Of a stretch of DNA of 64,000 nucleotides, positions 35,414 to 43,717 are shown one piece after another. The notes beneath the pieces are model-generated. The model saw nothing but the letters and a program-made list of their open reading frames with translations, was not told where the DNA came from and ran no database searches. Position numbers and translations under genes: made by a program. Origin of the DNA: Shimia_B sp038528385 (GTDB taxonomy: Bacteria; Pseudomonadota; Alphaproteobacteria; Rhodobacterales; Rhodobacteraceae); assembly GCA_038528385.1 (NCBI GenBank), contig JBCBET010000003.1, positions 62,001 through 126,000 of the forward strand. The letters are read 5' to 3'. Every line of letters begins with the position of its first letter. The first letter of the stretch is position 1.

Positions 35414-35773
35414 GCACCCCCTCAAATTGATTTACGAAGAATCCACCCTTCAGATGTGTTAAGAAAACCGGAGACAATTTGACCGCGCAACGAAAAATAC
35501 GGGGCTGCGAGATATTTTTGCAGGGTTCAATGCCGTCGGCCATTCCTTGGTCGCGTGGAGGGCAATCGTGCCCGTCGATCGTGCTGCGCAATCGTGCCCA
35601 TCAATCGTGTGTATCAATTCGGACATCTTCCGGTTGTATTTCCCGGCAGACTCACACCCAATTGCACGGCCCGCCGGGGCGCAATCCATTTCCGCGGCTG
35701 AAATACGTCTAATGACATATCGCGAAACGAATTCCGGGCCCGCGGGCCGGGCACCGTGTCGGAGGGTGCGGCG
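35414..35773. promoter_or_regulatory. Divergent intergenic region with direct and inverted repeats
   Basis: 360 bases without a gene, AT-richer near the Calx-beta gene. AAAAATA (35493-35499) and TATTTTT (35513-35519) form a perfect inverted repeat with a 13-base spacer, operator-like. Farther upstream, GCAATCGTGCCC begins two 22-base direct repeats at 35562-35583 and 35588-35609 that differ at two positions and are phased 26 bases apart. These probably belong to the control of the leftward RTX gene or the rightward epimerase gene. No regulator can be named. Confidence 0.4.
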
Positions 35774-36595
35774 GTGAGACTTCTCGTCATCGGGGCTTCC
35801 GGGCGGCTCGGGCGTGCGGTACGGGCCGCGTGGCCTGACATGCCCGGCGTGGAGGTCACCTGGGCCGCCCGCAGCGGCGCGGACGGCACGCAGGCCGTGG
35901 ACCTCGCCCGGCCCGGCGCGCTTGAGGCCGCCGCCCGCGTCACGGGCGCGGAGGCCATCGCGAGCCTCGCGGGCACGGTCACGGCGCGTGATCACGTCAC
36001 GCTCGCCGAGGAGGCCGCGCGGGCCGCCGAGGCGCTCGACCTGCCGCTCTTTCTGCCCTCCTCGGCGGCGGTCTACGGGGGCGGCGCGGCCCTCGCGGAG
36101 GACGCCCCCCTCCCCGACCCCGCGACGCTCGCGCCCTATGGGTCCATGAAACAGGCCATGGAGGCCGCGATGGCAGGCAGGCCCCGCGTCACCTGTCTCA
36201 GGATCGGCAACGTCGCGGGGGCGGATGCGATCCTCGGCGGCTGGCGGCCGGGCTTTGAACTCGACACTTTCCCGGACGGGCGCACGCCGCGACGCGCCTA
36301 CCTCACCGCCGGGGACCTGGCGCGGGTCCTGGCAGGCCTCGCCCAGGCCGCCCAGACGCGCGCGCTGCCGCCCGTCCTCAACGTGGCCCGCCCCGGCACG
36401 GAAGAGATGGGCGCGCTCCTCGATGCAGCAGGCCTCGCCTGGCGCCCGCGCCCCGCGCCCCCCGGCGCACTCGAGGAGGTGAGCCTCGACACCGCCGCGC
36501 TCGCCGGCATCCTCGGCCCGGAGCGGGCCCTGCCGGAGGCCACGCCGGAGGGGCTCTTGGCCCATCTCGGCTCATTGCGGACGCTAACCTCATAA
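35774..36595 (+). CDS. NAD(P)-dependent sugar epimerase/dehydratase family protein
   Basis: 273 aa from GTG 35774, chosen because GGAGG lies 8 bases upstream. Short-chain extended fold: the dinucleotide motif GASGRLGRAV is at residues 7-16, FLPSSAAVYGGG holds the Ser/Thr catalytic position, and YGSMKQAME supplies the Tyr-x-x-x-Lys pair. The C-terminal substrate half is short. The substrate is a nucleotide sugar or similar; its place just before the FlaA1-like dehydratase gene fits a reductase or epimerase on the same pathway. Confidence 0.78.
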   Translation: MRLLVIGASGRLGRAVRAAWPDMPGVEVTWAARSGADGTQAVDLARPGALEAAARVTGAEAIASLAGTVTARDHVTLAEEAARAAEALDLPLFLPSSAAVYGGGAALAEDAPLPDPATLAPYGSMKQAMEAAMAGRPRVTCLRIGNVAGADAILGGWRPGFELDTFPDGRTPRRAYLTAGDLARVLAGLAQAAQTRALPPVLNVARPGTEEMGALLDAAGLAWRPRPAPPGALEEVSLDTAALAGILGPERALPEATPEGLLAHLGSLRTLTS

Positions 36596-36727
36596 TTTCT
36601 GGTCTTTTCGCCGCACTTGCGCCAAACAGAGAACAATCGCTCGAAACGAGCACCACGGCTCCGGAGCCACGCGGCACGGGAGACGGGAAGACGGCGCGAC
36701 CGTATCCGAGGCGGCGCAGGGACAAGA

Positions 36728-38635
36728 ATGCTACTGAATTTCATCAAGTCACTCTCTCGGACGCGCAAACGCTGGATCATCGCGGCCATCGACCTGAGCC
36801 TGATCCCGTTCGTCTTCGCCTTTTGCTACATGATGCAGGCCGAGGCGCTCACGCGGGCGTCGGGCTGGGCGGGTCTTCTGGAATTCTTCCAGCTCCTGTT
36901 GCCGGTGGCGCCCTACCTCCTGCTCGCGGCACTGGCGCTCGCGTTCTGGTTCGAGCTGCCGCAGGTGCGGCTCAAGCATTTCGAGGGCCGCGCGGTGCTG
37001 CGCTACGCGGCCTTCGCAGGGTCCACGGCGCTGGTGCACTACCCGCTGAGCCTCCTGTTCGGCGTGGCGCTGCCGATGTCGACTTACGTGCTCTTCGGGT
37101 TGAGTTACTTCTTCATGGGCACGCTGGTGCGCACGACGTTGCGCACGATCCTGATCGAGCTCTATGCCCGCGCGGTGCCGCGGCGGCGCGTGCTGATCTA
37201 TGGCGCGGGCGCCACGGGCACGGAGCTCGCCACCGCGCTGCGGGCCAACGACACGATCGACCCGGTGGCCTTCGTGGACGACAACGCCTCGCTCCAGGGG
37301 CTCATCATCTCGGGCCTGTCGGTCTACGCCCCCGCGCAGCTAAAACAGATCGCCAAGGAGCGGGACGTGGAGCGCGTGCTCCTCGCCATCCCGTCCCTGC
37401 CGCCCGCCAAACAGATCCAGATCGCACGGCGGGTGCAGGAGATGGGGCTCGACATCCAGGTCCTGCCGTCGTTCAGCCAGCTCATCGGCGACGAGGACCT
37501 GATCGAGAAATTCATCTCCGTCCCCTCGCGCAGCCTGCTGGGCCGCCAGGAGGTGGACGCGCCGCTGGGGCCCGCGGGCGAATGCTACCGCGGGCGCTCG
37601 GTGCTCATATCGGGGGCGGGCGGCACCATCGGCTCCGAACTGGCGCGGCAGGTGCTGGGCTGCGGGCCGCGCCGCATCGTGCTCTATGAACTCAGCGAAT
37701 TCGCGCTCTACACCGTGGACATGGAGCTCCGTCAGCTGGCCACGGACGCCACGGTGGAGATCGTGCCGATCCTCGGCTCCGTGACCGACGCGCGCCTCGT
37801 GCGGAAATGCCTGGTCGATTACGAGGTGGACGTCGTGCTCCACGCCGCCGCCTACAAGCACGTGCCGCTGGTGGAGGCCAACCAGCTCGCCGGGCTCGTC
37901 AACAACGTCATCGGCACCCACATCCTGGCGCGCGAGAGCTATGAGGCGGGGATCGAGCGGTTTCTCCTCATCTCCACCGACAAGGCCGTGCGCCCGCAAA
38001 GCGTCATGGGCGCCTCCAAGCGCTTCGCCGAACTCATCGTCCAGGACCTGGCGAGCCGCGTGCTCCCGGGCGAGGGGCCGCGCTATTCCATGGTGCGCTT
38101 CGGCAATGTGCTGGGCTCCTCGGGCTCGGTCATCCCGCTCTTTCAGGACCAGATCCGCCGCGGCGGGCCGGTGACGGTCACCCACCCCGATGTCACGCGC
38201 TATTTCATGACCGTGCAGGAGGCCGCCAAGCTCGTGCTCACCGCGGGCGCCATGGCCGAGGGCGGGGAGGTCTTCGTGCTAGACATGGGCAAGCCCGTCT
38301 CCATCCTCGCCCTGGCGCGGCAGACGATCGAGGCGTCGGGCTACACGGTGCGCGACACCCAGCACCCCGACGGCGATATCGCGGTGGAGATCATCGGGCT
38401 CCGCCCCGGGGAGAAGATGCACGAGGAGCTCACCATCACCGGGGCCCAGGAAGACACCGCCCATGCCAAGATTTTCAGCGTGCGGGAGGCGCGGCTCTCG
38501 GAGCTCGAGGTGGCGCGCTCGCTCGCGGCGCTCCGCGCGGCCATCGAGACGCTGGACGCGCGCGCGGCCTGCGCCGCCATCTCCTCGGCGGTGGAGGTCG
38601 AGCGGCGGGCCGAAGACCGCCACACGCAGCAATGA
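36728..38635 (+). CDS. FlaA1/CapD/PglF-type membrane-bound UDP-sugar 4,6-dehydratase
   Basis: 635 aa. Four N-terminal membrane spans (for example WIIAAIDLSLIPFVFAFCYMM, LLLPVAPYLLLAALALAFWF), a cytoplasmic Rossmann-like domain (VLIYGAGATGTELATAL), then the dehydratase with ISGAGGTIGSELARQVL. STDKAVRP and VMGASKRFAEL carry the expected Asp/Lys and the Lys of a divergent YxxxK region. This family converts UDP-GlcNAc to its 4-keto-6-deoxy form, a start for QuiNAc, FucNAc or bacillosamine. Its role here is polysaccharide precursor supply. Start chosen at the ATG giving the membrane segment directly. Confidence 0.88.
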   Translation: MLLNFIKSLSRTRKRWIIAAIDLSLIPFVFAFCYMMQAEALTRASGWAGLLEFFQLLLPVAPYLLLAALALAFWFELPQVRLKHFEGRAVLRYAAFAGSTALVHYPLSLLFGVALPMSTYVLFGLSYFFMGTLVRTTLRTILIELYARAVPRRRVLIYGAGATGTELATALRANDTIDPVAFVDDNASLQGLIISGLSVYAPAQLKQIAKERDVERVLLAIPSLPPAKQIQIARRVQEMGLDIQVLPSFSQLIGDEDLIEKFISVPSRSLLGRQEVDAPLGPAGECYRGRSVLISGAGGTIGSELARQVLGCGPRRIVLYELSEFALYTVDMELRQLATDATVEIVPILGSVTDARLVRKCLVDYEVDVVLHAAAYKHVPLVEANQLAGLVNNVIGTHILARESYEAGIERFLLISTDKAVRPQSVMGASKRFAELIVQDLASRVLPGEGPRYSMVRFGNVLGSSGSVIPLFQDQIRRGGPVTVTHPDVTRYFMTVQEAAKLVLTAGAMAEGGEVFVLDMGKPVSILALARQTIEASGYTVRDTQHPDGDIAVEIIGLRPGEKMHEELTITGAQEDTAHAKIFSVREARLSELEVARSLAALRAAIETLDARAACAAISSAVEVERRAEDRHTQQ

Positions 38636-38766
38636 CGGGGCTATGCAGGGGCGCCTTGGGGCGCATTGGGCGAGTCGGTGTCCGAGCGGGGCACAGCATT
38701 GCGGCCGCGGCGGGACGCGGGCCCGGCGGCCATGACGCGCCGCCCGACCACCGGATGCGGGGCAGG

Positions 38767-41055
38767 ATGACGCCCATGGCCCGGACCTGCCGTACCATGA
38801 TCGCGGGCCTCGCGCTGGCGCTGGCGCCCGGCCTCGCCGTGGCGGAGAGCGGCGGGTCGTTCGGCCTGGGCGCAGGCGGGTTTCTCGGCGCGCTCCTCGA
38901 TGATGGCCCGCCGGAGCGCGCCTTCGTGCTGCCTGGCTCGGACCCCTCCGTGGCCTCCCAGGCGCCCGCCGTGCGCCGCGCCGCGCTGAATTTCTACGGG
39001 ATGCCCGGCCTCGTCGACATGCCCACGGCTGCGGTGCTGCCAGATGGCGAGCTCGGCTTTTCCTTCGCCACCTTCGCGGGGATTTCGCGCACGACGCTCA
39101 CCTTCCAGATCGCGCCGGGCCTCACCGGGGCGTTCCGCTACAACCGCACAGACGACCTCAATCTCGGCGGGCGGGAGGATTACTTCGACCGCGCCTTCGA
39201 CATCCAGTACCAGCTCTTCGGGGAAGGGCGCGTCCGCCCCGCCCTCGCCGTGGGTCTGCGCGATTTCGCGGGCACGGGCATCCAGGCCGCGGAGTATGTG
39301 GTGGCCACCAAGACCTTCGCCCTGCCGGGCCTCGGCGACGCCTCCCGCGCAGGCAGCTTGCGCGTCACCGGCGGGCTCGGCTGGGGACGGCTCGGCTCCT
39401 TCGGCGATATCGGCGCGCCCTTCAGCGTGGACCGGCCGAACTTCGACCCCGAGACCTCCGGCGGGGAGTTCTCCACCGACCAGTGGTTCCGCGGCCCCGC
39501 GGCCCCCTTCGCGGGCCTCGAATGGCAACCGGGGGGCACCTGGGACCGCCTGCGCGTGAAGCTCGAATATTCCTCGGACGCCTACGACCTCGAGGCGGAG
39601 AGCCGCGGGCTCTTCGAGCGCCGCTCGCCGGTGAATTTCGGCCTCGAATACCAGGCCAATGACAGCCTGCGGGTGGGGCTCTATTCGCTCTATGGCAGCG
39701 AGGTGGGCGCGATGGTCACCCTGGCCACCAATCCGCGCCGGGAGGTAACGCCGCTCCGCCTGCCGGGGCCGGGCCCGCTCACGCGGCGCCCCGACCGCAC
39801 TGCCGCACCCGACGCGTGGACGGAAGCCTGGATCGCCAATCCCGCCGCGCCCCGGCGGCTGGTGGACAGCCTCGCGGAGACGCTGGAGGGGCTCGGGCTC
39901 ACGGTGACGGGCCTCACGCTGCCCGACGCGCAGAGCGCCGTCCTGCGCGTGGAAAACGACGCCTTCCAGAGCACGTCGCTCGCCATCGGGCGCACCGCGC
40001 GGGCCATGGCCGCCACGCTGCCGCCCTCGGTGGAGCGTTTCTCCATCATCTTGGAGGATGGGGGCGTGCCGAGCTCCACCGTGCGCCTCGACCGCGGCGA
40101 TCTCGAACGGTTCGACGGTGCCGCGACCCGGGCCGCGTCCCTGGCGGCGGCCACGGGCGTTGCCCCACCGCCTGCCGTGGGCAGCAGCGAGATCACCGCG
40201 CCCGAGGGGCTGTATCCCCGGCTCTCCTTCGCCCTGCGGCCCACGCTCGGGACCTCGCTCTTTGATCCGGCGGAGCCGCTGCGCGCCGATCTCAACCTTA
40301 CGCTGCGCGGCCGGTACGAGCCGGTGCGCGGCCTCGTCTTTGATGGTGTTATCGCGCAAAAGCTCGGCGGCAATATCGACGAGTCGCCGCTGTCGCCGTC
40401 GGAGCTCGAGCCCGTGCGCACGCGCGCCCCTCTCTATGCCGCCGAGGACGATCCCACCATCCGCAGCCTCACGGCCTCCTATGCCGCGAGCCTGGGTCGC
40501 GACCTCTATGGGCGCGCCACGCTGGGCTACCTCGAGCGCATGTTCGGCGGCGTCTCCACCGAGCTTTTGTGGAAACCCGCCGCGAGCCGCCTCGCGCTCG
40601 GCGCGGAGGTCAATTACGTGGGCCAGCGCGATTTCGATCAGCGTCTGGGCTTTCAGGATTACCGCGTCCTCACCGGGCATCTCTCCGTCTATTACGAATT
40701 CGCCGGGGGCTACCGCGGGCAGCTCGACATGGGCCGCTACCTCGCCGGCGACGTGGGTGCCACGATGCGGCTCACCCGCGCCTTCGACAACGGCTGGGAA
40801 CTGGGCGCCTTCGCCACGCTCACCGACGTCTCCGCCGAAGAATTCGGGGAGGGCTCCTTCGACAAGGGCGTGACGATCCGCATCCCGCTCGAGGCGGTCA
40901 CCGGGCGGCCCACGCCCGACAGTTTCGAGCGCACCATCCGCCCCATCCTGCGGGACGGCGGCGCGCGGCTCAGCGTGTCGGGACGCCTCTATGACCGGGT
41001 GCGGCAGGGCCACGCCGAGGCGGTCTTCGCGGATTGGAGCCGGGTATGGCGATGA
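38767..41055 (+). CDS. yjbH: YjbH-like outer-membrane beta-barrel exopolysaccharide protein
   Basis: 762 aa with a signal peptide (RTCRTMIAGLALALAPGLAVA). The mature protein starts with the YjbH family pattern LNFYGMPGLVDMPTAAVLPDGELGF, followed by many amphipathic strands. A central periplasmic-like insert (about 360-480) precedes a second barrel-like half (GRYEPVRGLVFDGVIAQKLGGN onward). YjbH/GfcD proteins are thought to form a polysaccharide-secretion barrel. The end overlaps the yjbF-like lipoprotein gene. A second ATG (38776) is an equally good start. Confidence 0.88.
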   Translation: MTPMARTCRTMIAGLALALAPGLAVAESGGSFGLGAGGFLGALLDDGPPERAFVLPGSDPSVASQAPAVRRAALNFYGMPGLVDMPTAAVLPDGELGFSFATFAGISRTTLTFQIAPGLTGAFRYNRTDDLNLGGREDYFDRAFDIQYQLFGEGRVRPALAVGLRDFAGTGIQAAEYVVATKTFALPGLGDASRAGSLRVTGGLGWGRLGSFGDIGAPFSVDRPNFDPETSGGEFSTDQWFRGPAAPFAGLEWQPGGTWDRLRVKLEYSSDAYDLEAESRGLFERRSPVNFGLEYQANDSLRVGLYSLYGSEVGAMVTLATNPRREVTPLRLPGPGPLTRRPDRTAAPDAWTEAWIANPAAPRRLVDSLAETLEGLGLTVTGLTLPDAQSAVLRVENDAFQSTSLAIGRTARAMAATLPPSVERFSIILEDGGVPSSTVRLDRGDLERFDGAATRAASLAAATGVAPPPAVGSSEITAPEGLYPRLSFALRPTLGTSLFDPAEPLRADLNLTLRGRYEPVRGLVFDGVIAQKLGGNIDESPLSPSELEPVRTRAPLYAAEDDPTIRSLTASYAASLGRDLYGRATLGYLERMFGGVSTELLWKPAASRLALGAEVNYVGQRDFDQRLGFQDYRVLTGHLSVYYEFAGGYRGQLDMGRYLAGDVGATMRLTRAFDNGWELGAFATLTDVSAEEFGEGSFDKGVTIRIPLEAVTGRPTPDSFERTIRPILRDGGARLSVSGRLYDRVRQGHAEAVFADWSRVWR

Positions 41056-41732
41056 CGACCCTTCCCCGCGCGCTGGCGGCGCTCGGATTGTGCCTGGCGG
41101 TCTCGGGATGCGCGGATGGCCTCACCGACCCGCCCGAGGCGCTGAAGCCGCTCGCGGAACGTCTCGGCCTTTACACGGAGCCGAGCCGGTTCGAGGCGAG
41201 CCGGGCCGAGATCGCCGCCACCGGCATCGACGCCCCGCTGCTGCGTGTCGTGGCGCGGGAGCCGGTGGCGCAATCGGCGGGTTACCTCCTGGCGCAAACG
41301 ACAGGCGGGCTCGACACTTATACGGCCAATGACGGCTCGCTCCTCTTCCTTCGCAGCGGGCTCCTGCAGGGGACGATCGGCTTCCGCCAGGACCTCGACG
41401 GTGCGTCGGTGGCCCCGGTGGCCGCCGCGCTCGACGGCGGCGCGGCGCGCTACGACAGGCTCCTGCGCCATCGCGCGGGGGACGGGCCGCTTTATGAGCG
41501 CATGGTGGCCTGCACACTGACGCCCGAGGGCGCGGAGCAGATCGTCATCCTCGGCCGCCGTCACGCCACCACGCGGCACGTGGAGCGCTGCGTCGCGCCC
41601 GCCATCGACCCCGCTGGGCGCCGCCTCGCCTTCGAGAACCTCTACTGGACCGAGGCCGGGCGCCTGCGCGCCTCCGAGCAATGGGTGAGCGAGGGGGTGG
41701 GCCGGCTCCGCATCGAGCAGGTGCTGCCCTAG
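41046..41732 (+). CDS. yjbF: YjbF/GfcB-like lipoprotein
   Basis: 228 aa. Signal peptide with lipobox VSGC (LGLCLAVSGCADG), giving a lipid-anchored Cys near residue 21. The rest follows the YjbF/GfcB family layout with a long beta-rich middle (YTANDGSLLFLRSGLLQGTIGFRQDLDG) and an RHVERCVAP block near the C-terminus. It overlaps the yjbH stop by 10 bases. In E. coli the yjbEFGH operon makes an exopolysaccharide; a yjbG homologue is not present here. Confidence 0.85.
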   Translation: MAMTTLPRALAALGLCLAVSGCADGLTDPPEALKPLAERLGLYTEPSRFEASRAEIAATGIDAPLLRVVAREPVAQSAGYLLAQTTGGLDTYTANDGSLLFLRSGLLQGTIGFRQDLDGASVAPVAAALDGGAARYDRLLRHRAGDGPLYERMVACTLTPEGAEQIVILGRRHATTRHVERCVAPAIDPAGRRLAFENLYWTEAGRLRASEQWVSEGVGRLRIEQVLP

Positions 41733-41935
41733 GGCGGGCCGCAGGCAGTCCTCCGCCGGAGGCCGCGCGCGCCAAGGGGCGAAAATCGTGCATTCTTGCA
41801 ACGTTATCCCCGTTTTCGGCGGGAAATCGGCTTTCTAACGAAATCTCCGCTGGTGCGGCGCGGTCCGGCTATTGATAGGGATGGGGGAGCGCGGTATATC
41901 CCGCTTACGGATAGTGCAGCTTTCGGAGTAGCAAT

Positions 41936-42208
41936 ATGAACATCAAGGCATTCATCGTGGCTCTCTCAGCCGCATCCATGGCGACCACCGCCTTCGCAGG
42001 CGGCCTGGAGGCCGTGGCCGATGACGAAGAGATCATCATCCCCGCGGCCGCGCCCGCAGGGTCCTCGGTTTCGCTTCCCGCGCTCTTCGGCGCCGGTGCC
42101 GGCGGCACGGCCCTCGCAGTGGGTGCCGGTGTGCTCGGCATCGCAGCGGTCGCGGCCCTCGTGGACGACGACGACGACGAGTCCTCCGCCACCGTGACGG
42201 CCGACTAG
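41936..42208 (+). CDS. Small secreted YjbE/GfcA-like protein
   Basis: 90 aa with a signal peptide cleaved after TTAFA. The mature part has a glycine- and alanine-rich hydrophobic stretch (ALFGAGAGGTALAVGAGVLGIAAVAALV) and an acidic tail with DDDDDESS. This shape (signal peptide, low-complexity hydrophobic middle, short polar end) resembles YjbE/GfcA, the small protein coded with YjbF and YjbH in E. coli; sequence identity is too low to prove it. GGAG precedes the ATG, and it is followed by a strong intrinsic terminator, so it is probably a short, highly expressed transcript. Confidence 0.6.
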   Translation: MNIKAFIVALSAASMATTAFAGGLEAVADDEEIIIPAAAPAGSSVSLPALFGAGAGGTALAVGAGVLGIAAVAALVDDDDDESSATVTAD

Positions 42209-42212
42209 GACT

Positions 42213-42235
42213 GAGACCGGTCCACAGCCGGTCTC
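42213..42235 (+). repeat. 8-bp perfect inverted repeat in the small-protein 3' UTR
   Basis: GAGACCGG and CCGGTCTC with a 7-base loop, starting 5 bases after the stop codon. No U-tract follows. It lies between the gene and the terminator at 42252 and may protect the transcript 3' end. Confidence 0.5.
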
Positions 42236-42251
42236 GCACCGGTCGATCTGG

Positions 42252-42278
42252 AAGGCTCCCTCCCGGGGGCCTTTTTTC
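42252..42278 (+). terminator. Rho-independent terminator of the small secreted protein gene
   Basis: GGCTCCC (42254-42260), a 4-base loop, GGGGGCC (42265-42271) with one G-U pair, then six T residues (42272-42277). A clear intrinsic terminator. Confidence 0.85.
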
Positions 42279-42447
42279 TGCTGGGACGTTTTCGTGCGGG
42301 GGTGTTTTTCTGCGCCGTGAGCGCCGTCTAGCCCCAGCCTAGCCCCGCCAAGCTCCGCCAAGCTCCAGCCACTCCCCCACGGTTGTCTCCGTCCCGGGCA
42401 TCTGGCAAGCATCGGGCCATGCACGCTGTTTTTCGCGCCGGTTCCCG

Positions 42448-43710
42448 GTGAAGCTTCTTTTCGTCCATCAGAACATGCCCGGCCAGTACCGGGAGATGCT
42501 CGCCTGGCTCGCGGAGGAGACGGCAAGCGGCGCGGGGCACCAGCTCGCTTTTCTCACCCAGCGGCGGAACTACGAGCCCCCCGCCGGGGTCACGAAGATC
42601 CTCTACCGCCCGCATCACAGCCCGGCCAAGGACGCCTACGGCCTCTCCCGCGTCTGGGAGGAGGCAGCGGGCACGGGCTACGGCGCCGTGGAAGCGCTCA
42701 TCACCCATGAGAAGAAGACCGGCTTCCGGCCCGATCTCGTCGTGGGCCATACCGGCTGGGGCGAGATGCTCTTTCTCAAGGAGCTCTGGCCGGACGTGCC
42801 GGTCCTTGGCTTTTTCGAGTATTTCTACCTCGCTCAAGGGGCGGCGGTGGGCTTCGACCCGGCGGAGCCTGTTTCGGCCCACGCGCCATACCTCCTTCAT
42901 GCGCGCAACACCGTGCCCTTCGCGAACCTCCACGCTGTCGACCGCCTTACCGCGCCTACCGAGTGGCAGGCCAGCCTCTTTCCGCCGCTCTTCCGGCAGA
43001 ACATGTATGTCTGCCATGACGGCATCCGCACCGACCGGCTCCTCCCCGACGCGGAGGTGCAGCTCGAGCTCGGGAGGCTCGAGCGCCCGCTCACGCGCGA
43101 GGACGAGGTCTTCACCTATGTCGCGCGCAACATGGAGCGGATGCGTGGCTTCCACATCTTCATGCGCGCGCTGCCGCGGATCCTCAAGGCGCGGCCCAAG
43201 GCGCGCGCGATCATCATCGGCGGCAACGACAGCTCCTACGACCCGGCCTCCAAAAGCCGGGGCGGCTTCCGCGCGGAGCTCGAACGGGAGGTGGGCGCGG
43301 CCGTGGATTGGACCCGCGTGCATTTCATCGGCCAGGTGCCCTACGCCGATTTCCAGAAGGTGGTGCAGCTTTCGCGCTGCCACATCTACCTGACGAAGCC
43401 CTTCGTCCTCTCCTGGTCGCTCCTGGAGGCCATGGCCATGGAGGCGCCCATCGTGGCCTCCGACGTGGCGCCCGTGCGGGAGGCGGTCACCCATGGGGAG
43501 ACCGGGCGCCTCGTCGATTTCTTCCAGCCCGAGGCGCTCGCCGATGAGGTCGCCGACATGCTCGCGCGGCCCGAGGCATATGGCGAGATGCGCCGCGCGG
43601 CGCGCGAACACGTGGTGAAGACCTACGATTTCCGGACCGTCTGCCTGCCGCGCCACGTGGCGGAGATGAACGCCCTCGTGCCCGCCGCGGCGGGTCACAT
43701 CACGCTCTGA
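42448..43710 (+). CDS. Glycosyltransferase family 4
   Basis: 420 aa from GTG 42448. The N-terminal GT-B half begins MKLLFVHQNMPGQYREMLAWLA, typical of the Glyco_trans_4_3 group, and has the long LVVGHTGWGEMLFLKELWPDVPVLGFFEYFY region. The C-terminal nucleotide-sugar half has AIIIGGNDSSYD, VHFIGQVPYADF and the E-x7-E pattern in LLEAMAMEAPIVASDVAPVREAV. Transfers a sugar from a nucleotide donor to the growing polysaccharide; donor unknown. Its stop lies beside the stop of the convergent export gene. Confidence 0.88.
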   Translation: MKLLFVHQNMPGQYREMLAWLAEETASGAGHQLAFLTQRRNYEPPAGVTKILYRPHHSPAKDAYGLSRVWEEAAGTGYGAVEALITHEKKTGFRPDLVVGHTGWGEMLFLKELWPDVPVLGFFEYFYLAQGAAVGFDPAEPVSAHAPYLLHARNTVPFANLHAVDRLTAPTEWQASLFPPLFRQNMYVCHDGIRTDRLLPDAEVQLELGRLERPLTREDEVFTYVARNMERMRGFHIFMRALPRILKARPKARAIIIGGNDSSYDPASKSRGGFRAELEREVGAAVDWTRVHFIGQVPYADFQKVVQLSRCHIYLTKPFVLSWSLLEAMAMEAPIVASDVAPVREAVTHGETGRLVDFFQPEALADEVADMLARPEAYGEMRRAAREHVVKTYDFRTVCLPRHVAEMNALVPAAAGHITL

Positions 43711-43717
43711 GCCGGGC

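Noticed and set aside
38641..41013. tRNA or rRNA genes in the gaps
   Set aside because: I looked through the gaps between genes for cloverleaf-like segments and conserved tRNA T-loop sequences and saw none; gaps are short.
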